A model generated the notes under the pieces. It did no database searches. It was given only the letters and a program-made list of their open reading frames with translations, and was not told where the DNA came from. The translations under genes were made by a program, and so were the position numbers. A stretch of 64,000 nucleotides of DNA from a virus: positions 124,001 to 188,000 of the IMG/VR virus record IMGVR_UViG_3300030838_000001; one strand, 5' to 3'. Position 1 is the stretch's first letter; each line of letters opens with the position of its first letter. This document shows positions 10,171 through 19,520 of the stretch, in pieces.

Positions 10171-11223
10171 ATGGAATCATGTTTTTATACACTTTGTAAC
10201 ACAATAATTGTTGGTTGCAAGCTTTTTCAAAATAACTTAGCTACTATACCTGTTATAGATGGTTATTATTCTGATGGAACCAATTGTTTTCAAGTAAGTG
10301 GTGGGACTGTTATTGCAATAACAACATGTCCTGATGCTCCTATTAGTAATGTTTTTTGTTATACACTTGAAGAGGAAACTCTTGAAACAGAAACAATAAA
10401 TTGTTTAGGTACACCATTTAATATTACACACGCAAGAACTGTTATAACACTTAAAGATTCAGATGGTAACCCAGTAGTTGCCGACCAAGATTATACTTTT
10501 AATGTTTTATATGATGAACATGATTGTCAAAATCCACCAGTTGTTGCAGGGAATACTATTACAGTATACTCAGGGTCAACATCAGGTTCTTATGGTTATG
10601 TATCTGATAACTGGGTTGATTGTGGTCAAGGAAATTGTGAATTTGAATCAATTAGATTATTAGGGATGGGTTCAGTTCCACCTGAATTAAGTGGAATAAC
10701 TGAATGTCCTGGTTTTACACCATGTGGATATAGACACTTACAAGCAGTTGTAGTTGCCGCAAACTTCCCTGAAGTTGTAACGTTAACATATTTAAACCAA
10801 ACTGGTGGAACGATTAATCAAATTTGGACAGCTGATGGAGCGGGTGAAGAAGTTTATCACAATTTCGGTGTTAATGAATGTGTTTTTGAATCAACACTTA
10901 GTATAAATGCTGGTAGAATAATAGATAAAATTTGGGTTGATGCAATTGACTGTTGTGAAACTTCAACTGGTACATGTAAGAGACTTAATGTAACTATTAA
11001 TGAAGCAGATGTTATTGCTTCAGATGATGGTACAGTAACTATGACTTATATGGATTGTACAGGTAATCCTTTAGCAACATACGGATTTAGTGAAGGTGGT
11101 ACTTGGTTAGTCGATATTTGTGTTGATGATGATTCAAGCTTCTCATTTAGTTACCTTCAAGGTGGTAGTTCACAAAACTCAGGAGCTTCAGGTGCAATCA
11201 TAACAGGTCCATGTCCAGCATAA
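10171..11223 (+). CDS. Cysteine-rich virion structural protein (350 aa)
   Basis: Starts 1 nt after the previous stop. The N-terminus (IDGYYSDGTNCFQVSGG) parallels the start of the 8557-9750 protein. Many cysteines are spaced through beta-rich repeats, such as QGNCEFES and NECVFES. No enzymatic motif is visible. Position and shared modules make it a fibre or baseplate-decoration protein. Confidence 0.7.
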   Translation: MESCFYTLCNTIIVGCKLFQNNLATIPVIDGYYSDGTNCFQVSGGTVIAITTCPDAPISNVFCYTLEEETLETETINCLGTPFNITHARTVITLKDSDGNPVVADQDYTFNVLYDEHDCQNPPVVAGNTITVYSGSTSGSYGYVSDNWVDCGQGNCEFESIRLLGMGSVPPELSGITECPGFTPCGYRHLQAVVVAANFPEVVTLTYLNQTGGTINQIWTADGAGEEVYHNFGVNECVFESTLSINAGRIIDKIWVDAIDCCETSTGTCKRLNVTINEADVIASDDGTVTMTYMDCTGNPLATYGFSEGGTWLVDICVDDDSSFSFSYLQGGSSQNSGASGAIITGPCPA

Positions 11224-11250
11224 TAAAATAATTTAAATAAAATAGATAAA

Positions 11251-11622
11251 ATGGAATTTTACATAAACCAACACGCAACACTAAATAAATTAAGACTTGA
11301 ACTTATTCAAGATGGAAGAAATGATTTTCATAAGTTCCACGAAAAGATTCAAAACGCTGTCATTCATTTTACTATGACAGATGTAGTTACAGGTGTTAAA
11401 AAGATTGCTAAAAAGCTTGCTGGTATTGAGCAAGTGGAGCCAATGAATTGTATTGGTGAAGAATTTTACCTTGTCTATCAGTTTACCAAAAAAGAAACAG
11501 CAGTTGCTGGAAGATACGTTGGTAAATTCGATATAGACTTCCTAGATGGAAGTGGTACGCTTATCGTACCTATTAGAGAAGAGCTTTTTATTAATATTCT
11601 TGACGGAAGTATAAAAAAATAG
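11251..11622 (+). CDS. Hypothetical protein ending the virion block (123 aa)
   Basis: Begins MEFYINQHATLNKLRLELIQ. Resembles small phage structural proteins of similar position in general character, but I cannot name a family. It ends at TAG (11620-11622), followed nine codons later by an in-frame TAA. Last gene before an M1 promoter that starts the replication/recombination block. Confidence 0.6.
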   Translation: MEFYINQHATLNKLRLELIQDGRNDFHKFHEKIQNAVIHFTMTDVVTGVKKIAKKLAGIEQVEPMNCIGEEFYLVYQFTKKETAVAGRYVGKFDIDFLDGSGTLIVPIREELFINILDGSIKK

Positions 11623-11632
11623 CATTTTTTAG

Positions 11633-11663
11633 TTGCATTTTTGCGAATTTAATGGTATCTTTG
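11633..11663 (+). promoter_or_regulatory. M1 Bacteroidetes-type promoter for nuclease operon
   Basis: TTGC at 11633-11636, 19 bp spacer, TATCTTTG at 11656-11663; start codon of the nuclease gene at 11682. Confidence 0.8.
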
Positions 11664-11681
11664 TAAATAAAGAGAGAATAA

Positions 11682-12458
11682 ATGAGCCAAGCAAAAATTT
11701 GGGAAGGTCCAGTATACTTGGAACCCATAGAACACAAATACATACACAGAAAAACTGGTAAAAAATACAAGTCAGTAACTACAATCCTCTCGTCAATTGA
11801 ACCACATTTTGACGTAGAGGGTGTTTCTGCGGCTATTGTAAATCAGGCCGATGATAAAAAACAAGAACGTTACATCGGATTATCACAAAAAGAAATTATA
11901 GATTATTGGCAGATGCTTAATGATGAGGCTAACGTATACGGTACAATGGTACACGATATTGTTGAGCGTTATCTATTAGGTAATGGATGGTATTTTCCAT
12001 CAGGAGAAAATGCTGAATTTGAACAAAAGGTAATCGACGGCTTTAATAGCTTGGAAATAGAAACTGGAATGGCTGTATGGCCTGAAAGGATTCTATTTGC
12101 CGAGCAATACGAGCTTGCGGGTATGTCAGATTTAATCATCGATATTGATGAGACTTATTTCGATGTTTTAGACCACAAAACAAATAGAGTATTCAATTTC
12201 TATAATCCTTATGGGTATGAAACACTACATAAACCATTTGACCACTTACAAGCTTGTCAATGGAGTATTTACACACTACAATTGAGTGTTTATGCTTATA
12301 TGTATGAATTGGAATTTCCAAAGAGAAAATGTCGCCAAATCGTAATTCTTTATTGGGATAAAGAAAAAGAAAGCTTCGAGAAAATACACGTTATGTATAT
12401 GAAACATGAAGCAAAAAAATTAATTGATATGCATTACCACAATATCATGATGAGCTAG
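11682..12458 (+). CDS. PD-(D/E)XK superfamily nuclease
   Basis: 258 residues. A KSVTTILS start, a GTMVHDIVERYLLG helix near residues 87-100, an EQYELAGMSDLIID segment near 147-161 and the FDVLDHKTNR core near 168-177 give the order typical of RecB/Cas4-like PD-(D/E)XK exonucleases: D of GMSD, then D-x-K as DHK. First gene after an M1 promoter and upstream of the gp47/gp46 genes, so a role in DNA end processing or host DNA breakdown is likely. It ends in TAG with an in-frame TAA one codon later. Confidence 0.75.
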   Translation: MSQAKIWEGPVYLEPIEHKYIHRKTGKKYKSVTTILSSIEPHFDVEGVSAAIVNQADDKKQERYIGLSQKEIIDYWQMLNDEANVYGTMVHDIVERYLLGNGWYFPSGENAEFEQKVIDGFNSLEIETGMAVWPERILFAEQYELAGMSDLIIDIDETYFDVLDHKTNRVFNFYNPYGYETLHKPFDHLQACQWSIYTLQLSVYAYMYELEFPKRKCRQIVILYWDKEKESFEKIHVMYMKHEAKKLIDMHYHNIMMS

Positions 12459-12473
12459 AATTAAAAACAAAGA

Positions 12474-13034
12474 ATGGATATAGATTTTACAATTGAAGAT
12501 AGAAATATTTACCTATCAGAACAAATCAGTCAAGAATCAGTGACTGGTGTTATCGAAAAGATAATAACAATAAATGAAAGCGATGCGTTTTTAGAGAAAA
12601 AAGCTCAATTATTCGGTTTTACTTATGAAAGAAAACCAATCAAATTATACATCGATTCATTTGGTGGAAGCGTATATCAGTGCTTAGGTCTTATCTCGGT
12701 AATGGGAAGGTCAGAAACTGAAATACACACAATATGTACGGGAGCGGCAATGAGCGCAGGGTTTGTAATATTAATCTCAGGTCATAAGCGTTTTGCTCAC
12801 AGATACTCAACTCCATTATATCACCAAGCTTCAAGCTTCGTAGTTGGAACGCTTAAGGATATGGAAGATGATGTTGAAGAAACTAAAAGACTTCAAAAAA
12901 TGCTTGAACAAATCGTATTAGAAAAAACCAGCATCAAGAAAGACAGACTTAAACAAGTCTATGTTGAAAAGATTGATTGGTTTCTTAGTGCTGAAGATGC
13001 ATTGAAATATAACGTGATTGATGAAATTTTATAA
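12474..13034 (+). CDS. ClpP-like serine protease 1
   Basis: 186 residues, close to the family's usual length. IKLYIDSFGGSV near 56-67 is the ClpP core strand. The nucleophile is in GAAMSAG (Ser94) and the histidine in LYHQAS (His117). The last residues SAEDALKYNVIDEIL match the ClpP C-terminal helix and turn. It overlaps the next start (TAATG). The phage encodes a second ClpP at 35405-36145. Possible roles are prohead-type maturation or regulated proteolysis; which one is not visible here. Confidence 0.8.
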   Translation: MDIDFTIEDRNIYLSEQISQESVTGVIEKIITINESDAFLEKKAQLFGFTYERKPIKLYIDSFGGSVYQCLGLISVMGRSETEIHTICTGAAMSAGFVILISGHKRFAHRYSTPLYHQASSFVVGTLKDMEDDVEETKRLQKMLEQIVLEKTSIKKDRLKQVYVEKIDWFLSAEDALKYNVIDEIL

Positions 13035-13852
13035 TGAGCGAAATTAAAAAAATAGTACACTTAGCAGATATTCACATTCGTACATTTCGTATGCATGATG
13101 AATATCAAGAGGTGTTCAGAAATCTAATGAGAGACCTTAACGGTCTCTTAGCAGACTATAAAAGAGAAGAAATTAGAATCGTAATAGCTGGTGACCTTGT
13201 ACATCAAAAAATCATTATTTCTAACGAACAGTTGATGCTTGGAACTTGGTTCCTTCGTAAGCTTGAAGAAATTGCACCAGTAATCCTTATTGCTGGAAAT
13301 CATGACCTTTTAGAGAATAACAAGGACCGTATGGACTCGATTAGCCCAATGGTTCAGTTTCTACCTGACCATAACATTAATTATTTCAAAGAATCAAAGT
13401 GTTATTTGGATGGTGATGTAGTTTGGTGTGTTTATTCAATCTTTGAAGAAAATGCGAAGCCTGATATTGAATCAGCAAGAAAGCAATTTGGTGAAGATAA
13501 AACATATATTGGATTATATCATGCGGCCCTTATGAATGCTAAGACAGATATTGGTTATGAAATAGACCACGGAGCTGATTTAGATATATTTGAGGGTTGT
13601 GACTTAGTTATGCTTGGTGATATCCATAAGAGACAAACATTCAACCATAAAGGAATCATCATTGCTTATCCATCAAGTCTAATTCAACAAAATTTTGGAG
13701 AGAATATTACAAAGCACGGTTTCTTATTATGGGATGTTGAAACAAGAACCTATACTGAACACGATGTAGAAAATAACGCACCATACTATCAATTTAATAT
13801 CAAGAGTCTTGATGATATTGAGAATGGTACTGAAGTAATAACAAACTTATAA
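13034..13852 (+). CDS. gp47: Recombination nuclease subunit, gp47/SbcD-like metallophosphoesterase
   Basis: 272 residues with all metallophosphoesterase blocks in order: LADIHIR near 10-16, VIAGDLVHQK near 50-60, LIAGNHDLLE near 92-101, YHAALMN near 162 and LGDIHKR near 198. It is the nuclease partner of the SMC-like ATPase encoded at 14418-16766, as in T4 gp47/gp46 and SbcCD. The pair resects DNA ends for recombination-dependent replication. It overlaps the neighbours on both sides by 1 nt. Confidence 0.88.
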   Translation: MSEIKKIVHLADIHIRTFRMHDEYQEVFRNLMRDLNGLLADYKREEIRIVIAGDLVHQKIIISNEQLMLGTWFLRKLEEIAPVILIAGNHDLLENNKDRMDSISPMVQFLPDHNINYFKESKCYLDGDVVWCVYSIFEENAKPDIESARKQFGEDKTYIGLYHAALMNAKTDIGYEIDHGADLDIFEGCDLVMLGDIHKRQTFNHKGIIIAYPSSLIQQNFGENITKHGFLLWDVETRTYTEHDVENNAPYYQFNIKSLDDIENGTEVITNL

Positions 13853-14085
13853 TGACACTATATGAATTAAAGGTATATGTTAATAGTATACCTGAAGAAA
13901 TGGATGAATTTAACGTTGTTAACGGGGAATTCGGCCTAGTAAAGGACGGTAATACCTTTGTAATGACAAATAATGAGGTTTTACTATGTTATGTAGATGA
14001 AAAAAACCAAGAAGTTCAGTTTTTACACCAAACTGACAAAGAAGTAAGAGATATATTGATAGATGGAGATTCCGAAGAACACTAA
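13852..14085 (+). CDS. Hypothetical protein between gp47 and gp46 genes (77 aa)
   Basis: Small acidic protein, MTLYELKVYVNSIPEEMDEF at the start. The start overlaps the gp47 stop (TAATG) and its 3' end overlaps the next gene by 23 nt, so it is translationally coupled. No motif recognised. Confidence 0.65.
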   Translation: MTLYELKVYVNSIPEEMDEFNVVNGEFGLVKDGNTFVMTNNEVLLCYVDEKNQEVQFLHQTDKEVRDILIDGDSEEH

Positions 14086-14428
14086 AGATGAGATTTGGGA
14101 CTATTGTAGACACAATAACATCACAAATATTGATGAATTTACACTAAAACTTATCAAACAAGGTTTTACTGTTGAAAAATTTGGTGCTACACCAGTTACT
14201 CAGGCTAAGATAATCGAAAAAATTGTTGAAGTACCTGTTGAAACAATAGTAGAAAAGGTCGTAGAACGAATAGTTGAGGTTCCTGTTGAAGTAAACGACA
14301 AGGAATTGACCAAAAAATATAAAGATTTACAAAAACAGAATGAAAAATTGTTAACTGAGGTTCAAAATATCAAATCTGAATTGGAAATCGAGAAAAAAAG
14401 AAACAAGAAAGACATATATGGCGAATAA
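14063..14428 (+). CDS. Coiled-coil protein upstream of gp46-like gene (121 aa)
   Basis: N-terminal 50 residues look globular. Residues 55-80 are a valine/glutamate repeat (VEVPVETIVEKVVERIVEVP), and the C-terminal third is a charged coiled coil. Overlaps genes on both sides (23 nt and 11 nt). Probably works with the nuclease complex, an inference from position only. Confidence 0.65.
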   Translation: MEIPKNTKDEIWDYCRHNNITNIDEFTLKLIKQGFTVEKFGATPVTQAKIIEKIVEVPVETIVEKVVERIVEVPVEVNDKELTKKYKDLQKQNEKLLTEVQNIKSELEIEKKRNKKDIYGE

Positions 14429-16766
14429 TTTAATATCACCATACTCTAAAATTAAGGTATATTGGGATGACAGACCCGAAAACTATAGCAAAGAAGCTAA
14501 AACTAGAGTTAGAAACTACTTTGCAAGCAAATATGGAGTTAGTAAAAGCAATATTAACGTAGTATATAGACCTATAAGGGTAAACTCTAAGGGGGAGACT
14601 ATAGAAATCACTGGTGCTGGGTTAGAAAACATCATGGATGTTAACTACCAACGTTCTTTAATGAAAGAACTTATTGAACGTGATGGAAAGGTAGTAGACT
14701 TTAATAGAATCATAGCACTAGATGAAAAGGTTAATGCTGAACTAGACATAGATGTTAATGCTTCACAACACAGAAATTGGGCCATAAAATGGATTATGGT
14801 AGATAACTTTTTATCTTTCGGGGAACAAAACTATTTTCCTTTTAGCAAGATGAAAGGACTTACTATTGTAAATTCACTTCCAGCAAACCAAGGTGGTAAA
14901 ACTACACTTACAATTGATGCTATCAAGTTCCTACTTCACGGAACAACAAGCAAGACAGATACAAACGAAGAAGTATTCAACAAATTTTCAGATAAAAATG
15001 AGTTGGTGGTTCGTGGTATGATTGATGTTGAAGGAGACGAAATCATTATTGAAAGAAAAATGAAGCGTTCACCTAAAAAAGGTGGAACTTGGACAGTTAG
15101 CAACAAGGTAAATTATTATGAACTTCTACCTAACGGTGATGAAGAAATGATGAATGAAGAAAACGCCAAATTAACAACGAAAAAGATAAAAGAGACCATT
15201 GGTTCGGAAAAAGATTTTGAGATGCTTGTATTAGCCACAGAATCTAATTTAGACGCACTTATTGGTTTATCTGCTACTGAATCAGGTAAGGTTATCACAA
15301 GACTTATTGGTCTTGAGATTCTTGAGATTAAAGAAGGTGTTGTTAGAAAGATGTATAACGAGTTTTCAAGCAAAAAGAAATCAAATAGTTTTGATATCAT
15401 TACTCTTGCTGAAGAAATAACGGACCACGAAGAAAAGGTAGCCCAAGGAATTGAGTTAGAAGCACATTTAGTTAAAAAGCTTGAAACTACCAAAGCTGAG
15501 ATAGTTTCTCTTAACGATGAGAAGGAAAAATACATAAACAGCAAAGAAAAGATTGATGTTGTGATTGCTGAATTAAATCCTGAAAAATTAGAAGAAGATA
15601 TCAAAACCCTTACTACTAAAGGTATTGCGTTAGCAAATACAGTAAAATTAACCAAAGAAAAGATACTTGAAATTGGAATACCTGAGTTCGATGAAGATAA
15701 ATTCTTCAATACAACAAAGGAACTTAACAAAAAAATCACTGAAAAAGCATTAGCTGAAGCAGAAATGGTTCGTTTAAGGAAGGTTGTTTCAGGTCTTGTT
15801 GCTGGTGGTATATGTCAATCATGTAATCGTAAATTGGACGATGTAGATAATACAGAACACATCATGAAACATGAATTAGAGATTGAGAAGCTAAGAATTA
15901 GTGTTATCGAACTTGAAAGTGTTATTGAAGCTCATTCTCTAGAATTAGAAGCATCAAATAAGGTTAAAAAACAAATTGATGAAAAGAATCGTCTAGACTT
16001 GGATGTTGATAGAACAGAAGTTGAAATGGGGAGCCTTAGAAATTCTGTAATCTCAAAAAAGAACGATTTGAATAAGTACAAGCTTAATTTGGACGCAATA
16101 GAGTTCAATAAAAACTTAGAAATTCAGATTATTAATGTTAAAACAAAGTTAAATGTTTCTGAGTATGCCAAGGATGAAATCTTGACCAAGATACAAAGAA
16201 CGACTACAGATACTCAAACTCACAGAGAGTCAATTCTTACAAAAATGAAACTTATTGAAGTTATCAAGAAAGAAGAAGAAATTGACAAGATATTTAAAAT
16301 ATACATCGAGTTGGTTGGAAAGAAAGGTGTTAGTAAGTTGGTGTTACGCAGTGTATTACCTATTATTAACTCTGAAGTACAAAGACTTCTTGAAGATGTT
16401 GTAGATTTCGAAGTTGAGATATTTATAGATGATAAAAATAATGTACAATTCTTATTAAATAAGGATGGTGTATCAAAACAATTGAAATCGGGTAGTGGAC
16501 TTGAAAAAACAGCTTCTAGTCTAGCTTTGAGATGTGTATTAGGGAAACTCTCAACGCTACCAATGCCTAATTTCATTACGTTTGATGAGATTTTAGGAAA
16601 AATTGCTCCTGAGAACCTTGAGAAGTTAAAATTATTGTTCGACAAGATTAAGGATATGTATGAAATTGTATTCTTTATTACGCACAATGATGTTGTTAAG
16701 GATTGGGGTGATAATGTTGTAACAGTTGTTAAAACTGAAAATATTTCCAAGATTTCTATTAAATAA
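14418..16766 (+). CDS. gp46: Recombination endonuclease subunit, gp46/SbcC-like SMC ATPase
   Basis: 782 residues. An extra N-terminal domain of about 125 residues precedes the ATPase head. Walker A is PANQGGKTTL near residue 156. Two long coiled coils flank a zinc-hook CQSC near residue 466. The ABC signature is SGSGLEKTASSLALR near 694 and Walker B is FITFDEIL near 718. The paired nuclease is at 13034-13852. The N-terminal extension is longer than in T4 gp46 and its role is unknown. Confidence 0.88.
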   Translation: MANNLISPYSKIKVYWDDRPENYSKEAKTRVRNYFASKYGVSKSNINVVYRPIRVNSKGETIEITGAGLENIMDVNYQRSLMKELIERDGKVVDFNRIIALDEKVNAELDIDVNASQHRNWAIKWIMVDNFLSFGEQNYFPFSKMKGLTIVNSLPANQGGKTTLTIDAIKFLLHGTTSKTDTNEEVFNKFSDKNELVVRGMIDVEGDEIIIERKMKRSPKKGGTWTVSNKVNYYELLPNGDEEMMNEENAKLTTKKIKETIGSEKDFEMLVLATESNLDALIGLSATESGKVITRLIGLEILEIKEGVVRKMYNEFSSKKKSNSFDIITLAEEITDHEEKVAQGIELEAHLVKKLETTKAEIVSLNDEKEKYINSKEKIDVVIAELNPEKLEEDIKTLTTKGIALANTVKLTKEKILEIGIPEFDEDKFFNTTKELNKKITEKALAEAEMVRLRKVVSGLVAGGICQSCNRKLDDVDNTEHIMKHELEIEKLRISVIELESVIEAHSLELEASNKVKKQIDEKNRLDLDVDRTEVEMGSLRNSVISKKNDLNKYKLNLDAIEFNKNLEIQIINVKTKLNVSEYAKDEILTKIQRTTTDTQTHRESILTKMKLIEVIKKEEEIDKIFKIYIELVGKKGVSKLVLRSVLPIINSEVQRLLEDVVDFEVEIFIDDKNNVQFLLNKDGVSKQLKSGSGLEKTASSLALRCVLGKLSTLPMPNFITFDEILGKIAPENLEKLKLLFDKIKDMYEIVFFITHNDVVKDWGDNVVTVVKTENISKISIK

Positions 16767-16779
16767 GAAATAAAAGTTG

Positions 16780-16787
16780 TACTTTTG
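16780..16787 (+). promoter_or_regulatory. M1-type -7 element, weak upstream box
   Basis: TACTTTTG located 17 nt before the ATG at 16804. No clear TTG box sits 19-20 bp upstream, so confidence is moderate. Confidence 0.5.
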
Positions 16788-16803
16788 TAAAAAAATAACA
16801 GAT

Positions 16804-17307
16804 ATGAAATTTAAAAATTATTGTGCAGTAATAATGGGGTTCACGGAAGGTGTGGCTCCTGAAATAGAAAAGATAAGCGATTCAACACCTAACGTGTTGG
16901 TAGCAAAAGGTAGCGGTATGGTCATTGCAACATTTACAAGTTTTATGTCAGTGCAAGAGATAACCGATTGGTTTAGAGAGAATAAGCGTAGTTTCTTCGT
17001 ATTTGAAATTAATGAAGAAACTGCTGGATATTACTTAAACAAACCTGAAATACATGAAGGACTTTTTGGGTTCCTTGATAAAGTAAACAATGAAGAGTTA
17101 AACACCAAAACGCTTGATTTCTTGAAAACGGTTGCCGTTGATGTAAAGAAAATTGAGCCGATTGAGGTTGACAAAGAGATAACAGAGGAAGACATTTTGT
17201 CTTTTAGCAATGATGAAAAGGAGCAATTATTAAATCAATTTATTGAGAACGGTTTCCAAAATTTAAGTGAAAAAGACAAAAAAATAATGACTCTTTTGTC
17301 TAAATAA
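16804..17307 (+). CDS. Hypothetical protein (167 aa) between gp46 and sigma factor
   Basis: ATG at 16804 is chosen because a TTG at 16777 lies inside the promoter -7 element. Globular N-terminal two-thirds (MKFKNYCAVIMGFTEG) followed by an acidic helical tail. No family recognised. Its position directly before the sigma factor and after the recombination nuclease suggests a regulatory or replication accessory role, unproven. Confidence 0.7.
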   Translation: MKFKNYCAVIMGFTEGVAPEIEKISDSTPNVLVAKGSGMVIATFTSFMSVQEITDWFRENKRSFFVFEINEETAGYYLNKPEIHEGLFGFLDKVNNEELNTKTLDFLKTVAVDVKKIEPIEVDKEITEEDILSFSNDEKEQLLNQFIENGFQNLSEKDKKIMTLLSK

Positions 17308-17320
17308 AGCCCTAAAAAGC

Positions 17321-17351
17321 TTGACTTTTCAACGTTTTATGCGTATATTTG
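17321..17351 (+). promoter_or_regulatory. M1 promoter of the phage sigma factor gene
   Basis: TTGA at 17321-17324, 19 bp spacer, TATATTTG at 17344-17351; leader of about 40 nt to the ATG at 17395. Confidence 0.8.
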
Positions 17352-17394
17352 TAATATACATAATAACATAAAAGAAAAAGAATGTGAGAGGTTA

Positions 17395-18222
17395 ATGAAC
17401 AAAAAATTCACAAATTTTGAAACTGACGATAGTGTCGCAAAATATTTTAAAGAAGTAAGAAAGTCAGTTATTTTAACTCCTGCTGAGGAAATTAATTTAG
17501 CTAAAAGAATAAAAGAAGGAGATAACAAAGCGATTGAAGAATTAATACAAGCAAATTTAAAGTTTGTAATTTCAATTGCAAAAGAATACCAAGGACAAGG
17601 TTTACTATTGGGAGATTTAATCAATGAAGGAAACTACGGACTAATAAAAGCAGCTCATAGATTTGACCATACAAGAGGTTTCAGATTCATATCATACGCT
17701 GTTTGGTGGGTTAAGCAGTCAATAATTCAAAGCCTTAATGATAATGCTAGAATCGTTAGACTACCAGCAAACGTGATACATAAGATTTCAAAACTAAACA
17801 AAGATATTGCTAAGTTTGAATCAGATAATGAAAGAGAACCAGTGTACGGTGAAATCTTTGATAAAGACAAGGATGCGATGCTATTAAGCTTTCCAAAAGC
17901 AACTAGTTTGAACCAAATGATAAATGAAGATGGTGATGAACTAATAGAATTAATTCCTAGCGAAGCTGAAGATTTAGACCAATTAGAGGTTAACGACATG
18001 TTAAAGAAAGAGTTAAATAAAACTCTTATGGTACTTGATGAAAGAGAAAAAATCATCATTGAGAGTTATTTTGGTGTAAACACAGATTGTGAACCAATGA
18101 CACTTGAAGCCATAGGTGAAAAGTACGATTTAACTAAAGAAAGAATCCGTCAAATCAAAGAAAAAGCAATTAGAAAACTACGTCATAATGCTCATGGACT
18201 ACAAGTCTTAATGAATGAATAA
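17395..18222 (+). CDS. Phage-encoded sigma-70 family factor, primary-sigma type
   Basis: 275 residues. Region 1.2 (DSVAKYFKEV), region 2 (EELIQANLKFVISIAKEY, LINEGNYGLIKAAHRFD, FRFISYAVWWVKQSI), a shortened region 3 and region 4 (LDEREKIIIESYFGV, LTLEAIGEKYDLTKERIRQIKEKA) are all present. Size and lack of region 1.1 match the compact primary sigma factor of Bacteroidetes rather than T4 gp55. It has its own M1 promoter and a terminator directly after it. It could direct host RNA polymerase to M1 or M2 promoters. The region 3 substitution MINEDGDEL is a likely point of divergence. Confidence 0.9.
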   Translation: MNKKFTNFETDDSVAKYFKEVRKSVILTPAEEINLAKRIKEGDNKAIEELIQANLKFVISIAKEYQGQGLLLGDLINEGNYGLIKAAHRFDHTRGFRFISYAVWWVKQSIIQSLNDNARIVRLPANVIHKISKLNKDIAKFESDNEREPVYGEIFDKDKDAMLLSFPKATSLNQMINEDGDELIELIPSEAEDLDQLEVNDMLKKELNKTLMVLDEREKIIIESYFGVNTDCEPMTLEAIGEKYDLTKERIRQIKEKAIRKLRHNAHGLQVLMNE

Positions 18223-18224
18223 AG

Positions 18225-18248
18225 AAAGGGCGTAATGCCCTTTTTTTG
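18225..18248 (+). terminator. Intrinsic terminator after sigma gene
   Basis: AAAGGGC, GTAAT loop, GCCCTTT followed by a T run. Confidence 0.85.
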
Positions 18249-18258
18249 TTTTAATAAC

Positions 18259-18269
18259 ATATTTATAAA
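18259..18269 (+). promoter_or_regulatory. M2-class putative phage promoter
   Basis: ATATTTATAAA beginning 20 nt before ATG 18279, immediately after a terminator, so it must start a new transcript. Confidence 0.6.
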
Positions 18270-18278
18270 ATAAAGAAA

Positions 18279-19520
18279 ATGAAAATAAAATTCAGTTACA
18301 TAATATTAGCTTTGGCCTTAGCAGTAGCAGGTACTGCGGCATATTTCTCAGTTTGGGGACTTAGCCAATTATTCGCAGGGGCAAGTACAGCGGTTATTAT
18401 AATGGCTAGTATTCTAGAAACGGCAAAGATTGTTTCAACAACAGCTCTGCACAAGTATTGGGATAAATTAGCAAAAGGATTACGTATTTATTTAACAACA
18501 AGTGTTGTTGTTCTTATGATAATAACATCGGCAGGTATTTATGGTTTTCTATCAAATGCTTATCAAAAAACAGCTAATAAGTTAGAAATACATGAAGGTG
18601 AAGTTAGAGTATTAGACGGAAAGAAACAAATCTTTGCAGATGCCTTAACTGCCAATAATAAAATCATTGATTCAAAGAATAAACGTATTGACCAATTAAG
18701 CGGGTTACGTTCAACACAAGAAAGTCGTATTGATGCGGCAAGAACCAATTCAAATGTGTTAAGAGGTGATATCAACTCATCAAATGCTGAAATTCAAAAG
18801 CTATCAACTGAAATAGACGTTTTAAACGCAAAAAATTCAGTATTAAATGATTCTATCAGTAAATATCAAACAAAGGTTTTAGAAGTTAAATCAGGAAGTG
18901 ATGTAGCTGGTGAAGTTGGTCCACTTAAGTATATTTCAGAATTAACTGGAACACCAATGGATAAGGTAGTTAACTACATGATTCTATTACTTATTTTCGT
19001 ATTTGACCCATTGGCAGTAGCTCTTGTTCTTATTACAAACAGAGTTTTCCAAATTGAAAAAGATGAAGAAGAAAAGAAAAATGAGGGAGCAAATGAGGGA
19101 GCAAATCAAGAACCAATTATAGTTGAAGAACCCGTAATTATTGATGAACCAGTGTTTGAAGCAGAACCAATTGAAGAAGAAATTCATGAAGATGAAGATA
19201 TTGATGATGGTGTAAATGAAATTGAAGTTCACGATGAAGAAATTGTGAGTGATGCTGTAATTGAGGCTGTAAGTGAGCCTGTAAATGATGTTGTAATCGA
19301 ACCAATTGTTGAACCACAACCTACACAATACTTTAGACAACCAGTACAAAAAACTGGTAGAGTTGAATTAGAAGACATAAAAGAAATCAAAGAAAATAGA
19401 GGTTTCAGTGTTTTGATTCCTGAACCTAAATCAAATACTATTGACCGTATTGGTAACAACAAGTTTTTGATGAATGGTGATAACAAAAAGATTTATTATA
19501 AACGTGATGATAATCAATAA
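18279..19520 (+). CDS. Membrane protein with coiled coil and acidic tail (413 aa)
   Basis: Three hydrophobic segments occur in the first 100 residues (ILALALAVAGTAAYFSVW, AVIIMASILETAKIV, SVVVLMIITSAGIYGF). A coiled coil follows at about 105-210, then a fourth segment near 230-248, and a long Glu/Val/Pro-rich acidic tail. The topology resembles membrane proteins of other large phages but I cannot name a family. It heads the operon that contains the amidase and spanin-like genes, so an envelope role is plausible. Confidence 0.75.
   Translation: MKIKFSYIILALALAVAGTAAYFSVWGLSQLFAGASTAVIIMASILETAKIVSTTALHKYWDKLAKGLRIYLTTSVVVLMIITSAGIYGFLSNAYQKTANKLEIHEGEVRVLDGKKQIFADALTANNKIIDSKNKRIDQLSGLRSTQESRIDAARTNSNVLRGDINSSNAEIQKLSTEIDVLNAKNSVLNDSISKYQTKVLEVKSGSDVAGEVGPLKYISELTGTPMDKVVNYMILLLIFVFDPLAVALVLITNRVFQIEKDEEEKKNEGANEGANQEPIIVEEPVIIDEPVFEAEPIEEEIHEDEDIDDGVNEIEVHDEEIVSDAVIEAVSEPVNDVVIEPIVEPQPTQYFRQPVQKTGRVELEDIKEIKENRGFSVLIPEPKSNTIDRIGNNKFLMNGDNKKIYYKRDDNQ

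Noticed and set aside
15116-15739. 207-residue minus-strand ORF inside the gp46-like gene
   Set aside because: Serine/leucine-rich shadow of a coiled-coil coding frame; no promoter, no spacing logic and no family pattern. Other long minus-strand ORFs (16220-16750, 22838-23170, 23856-24128) are rejected for the same reason.
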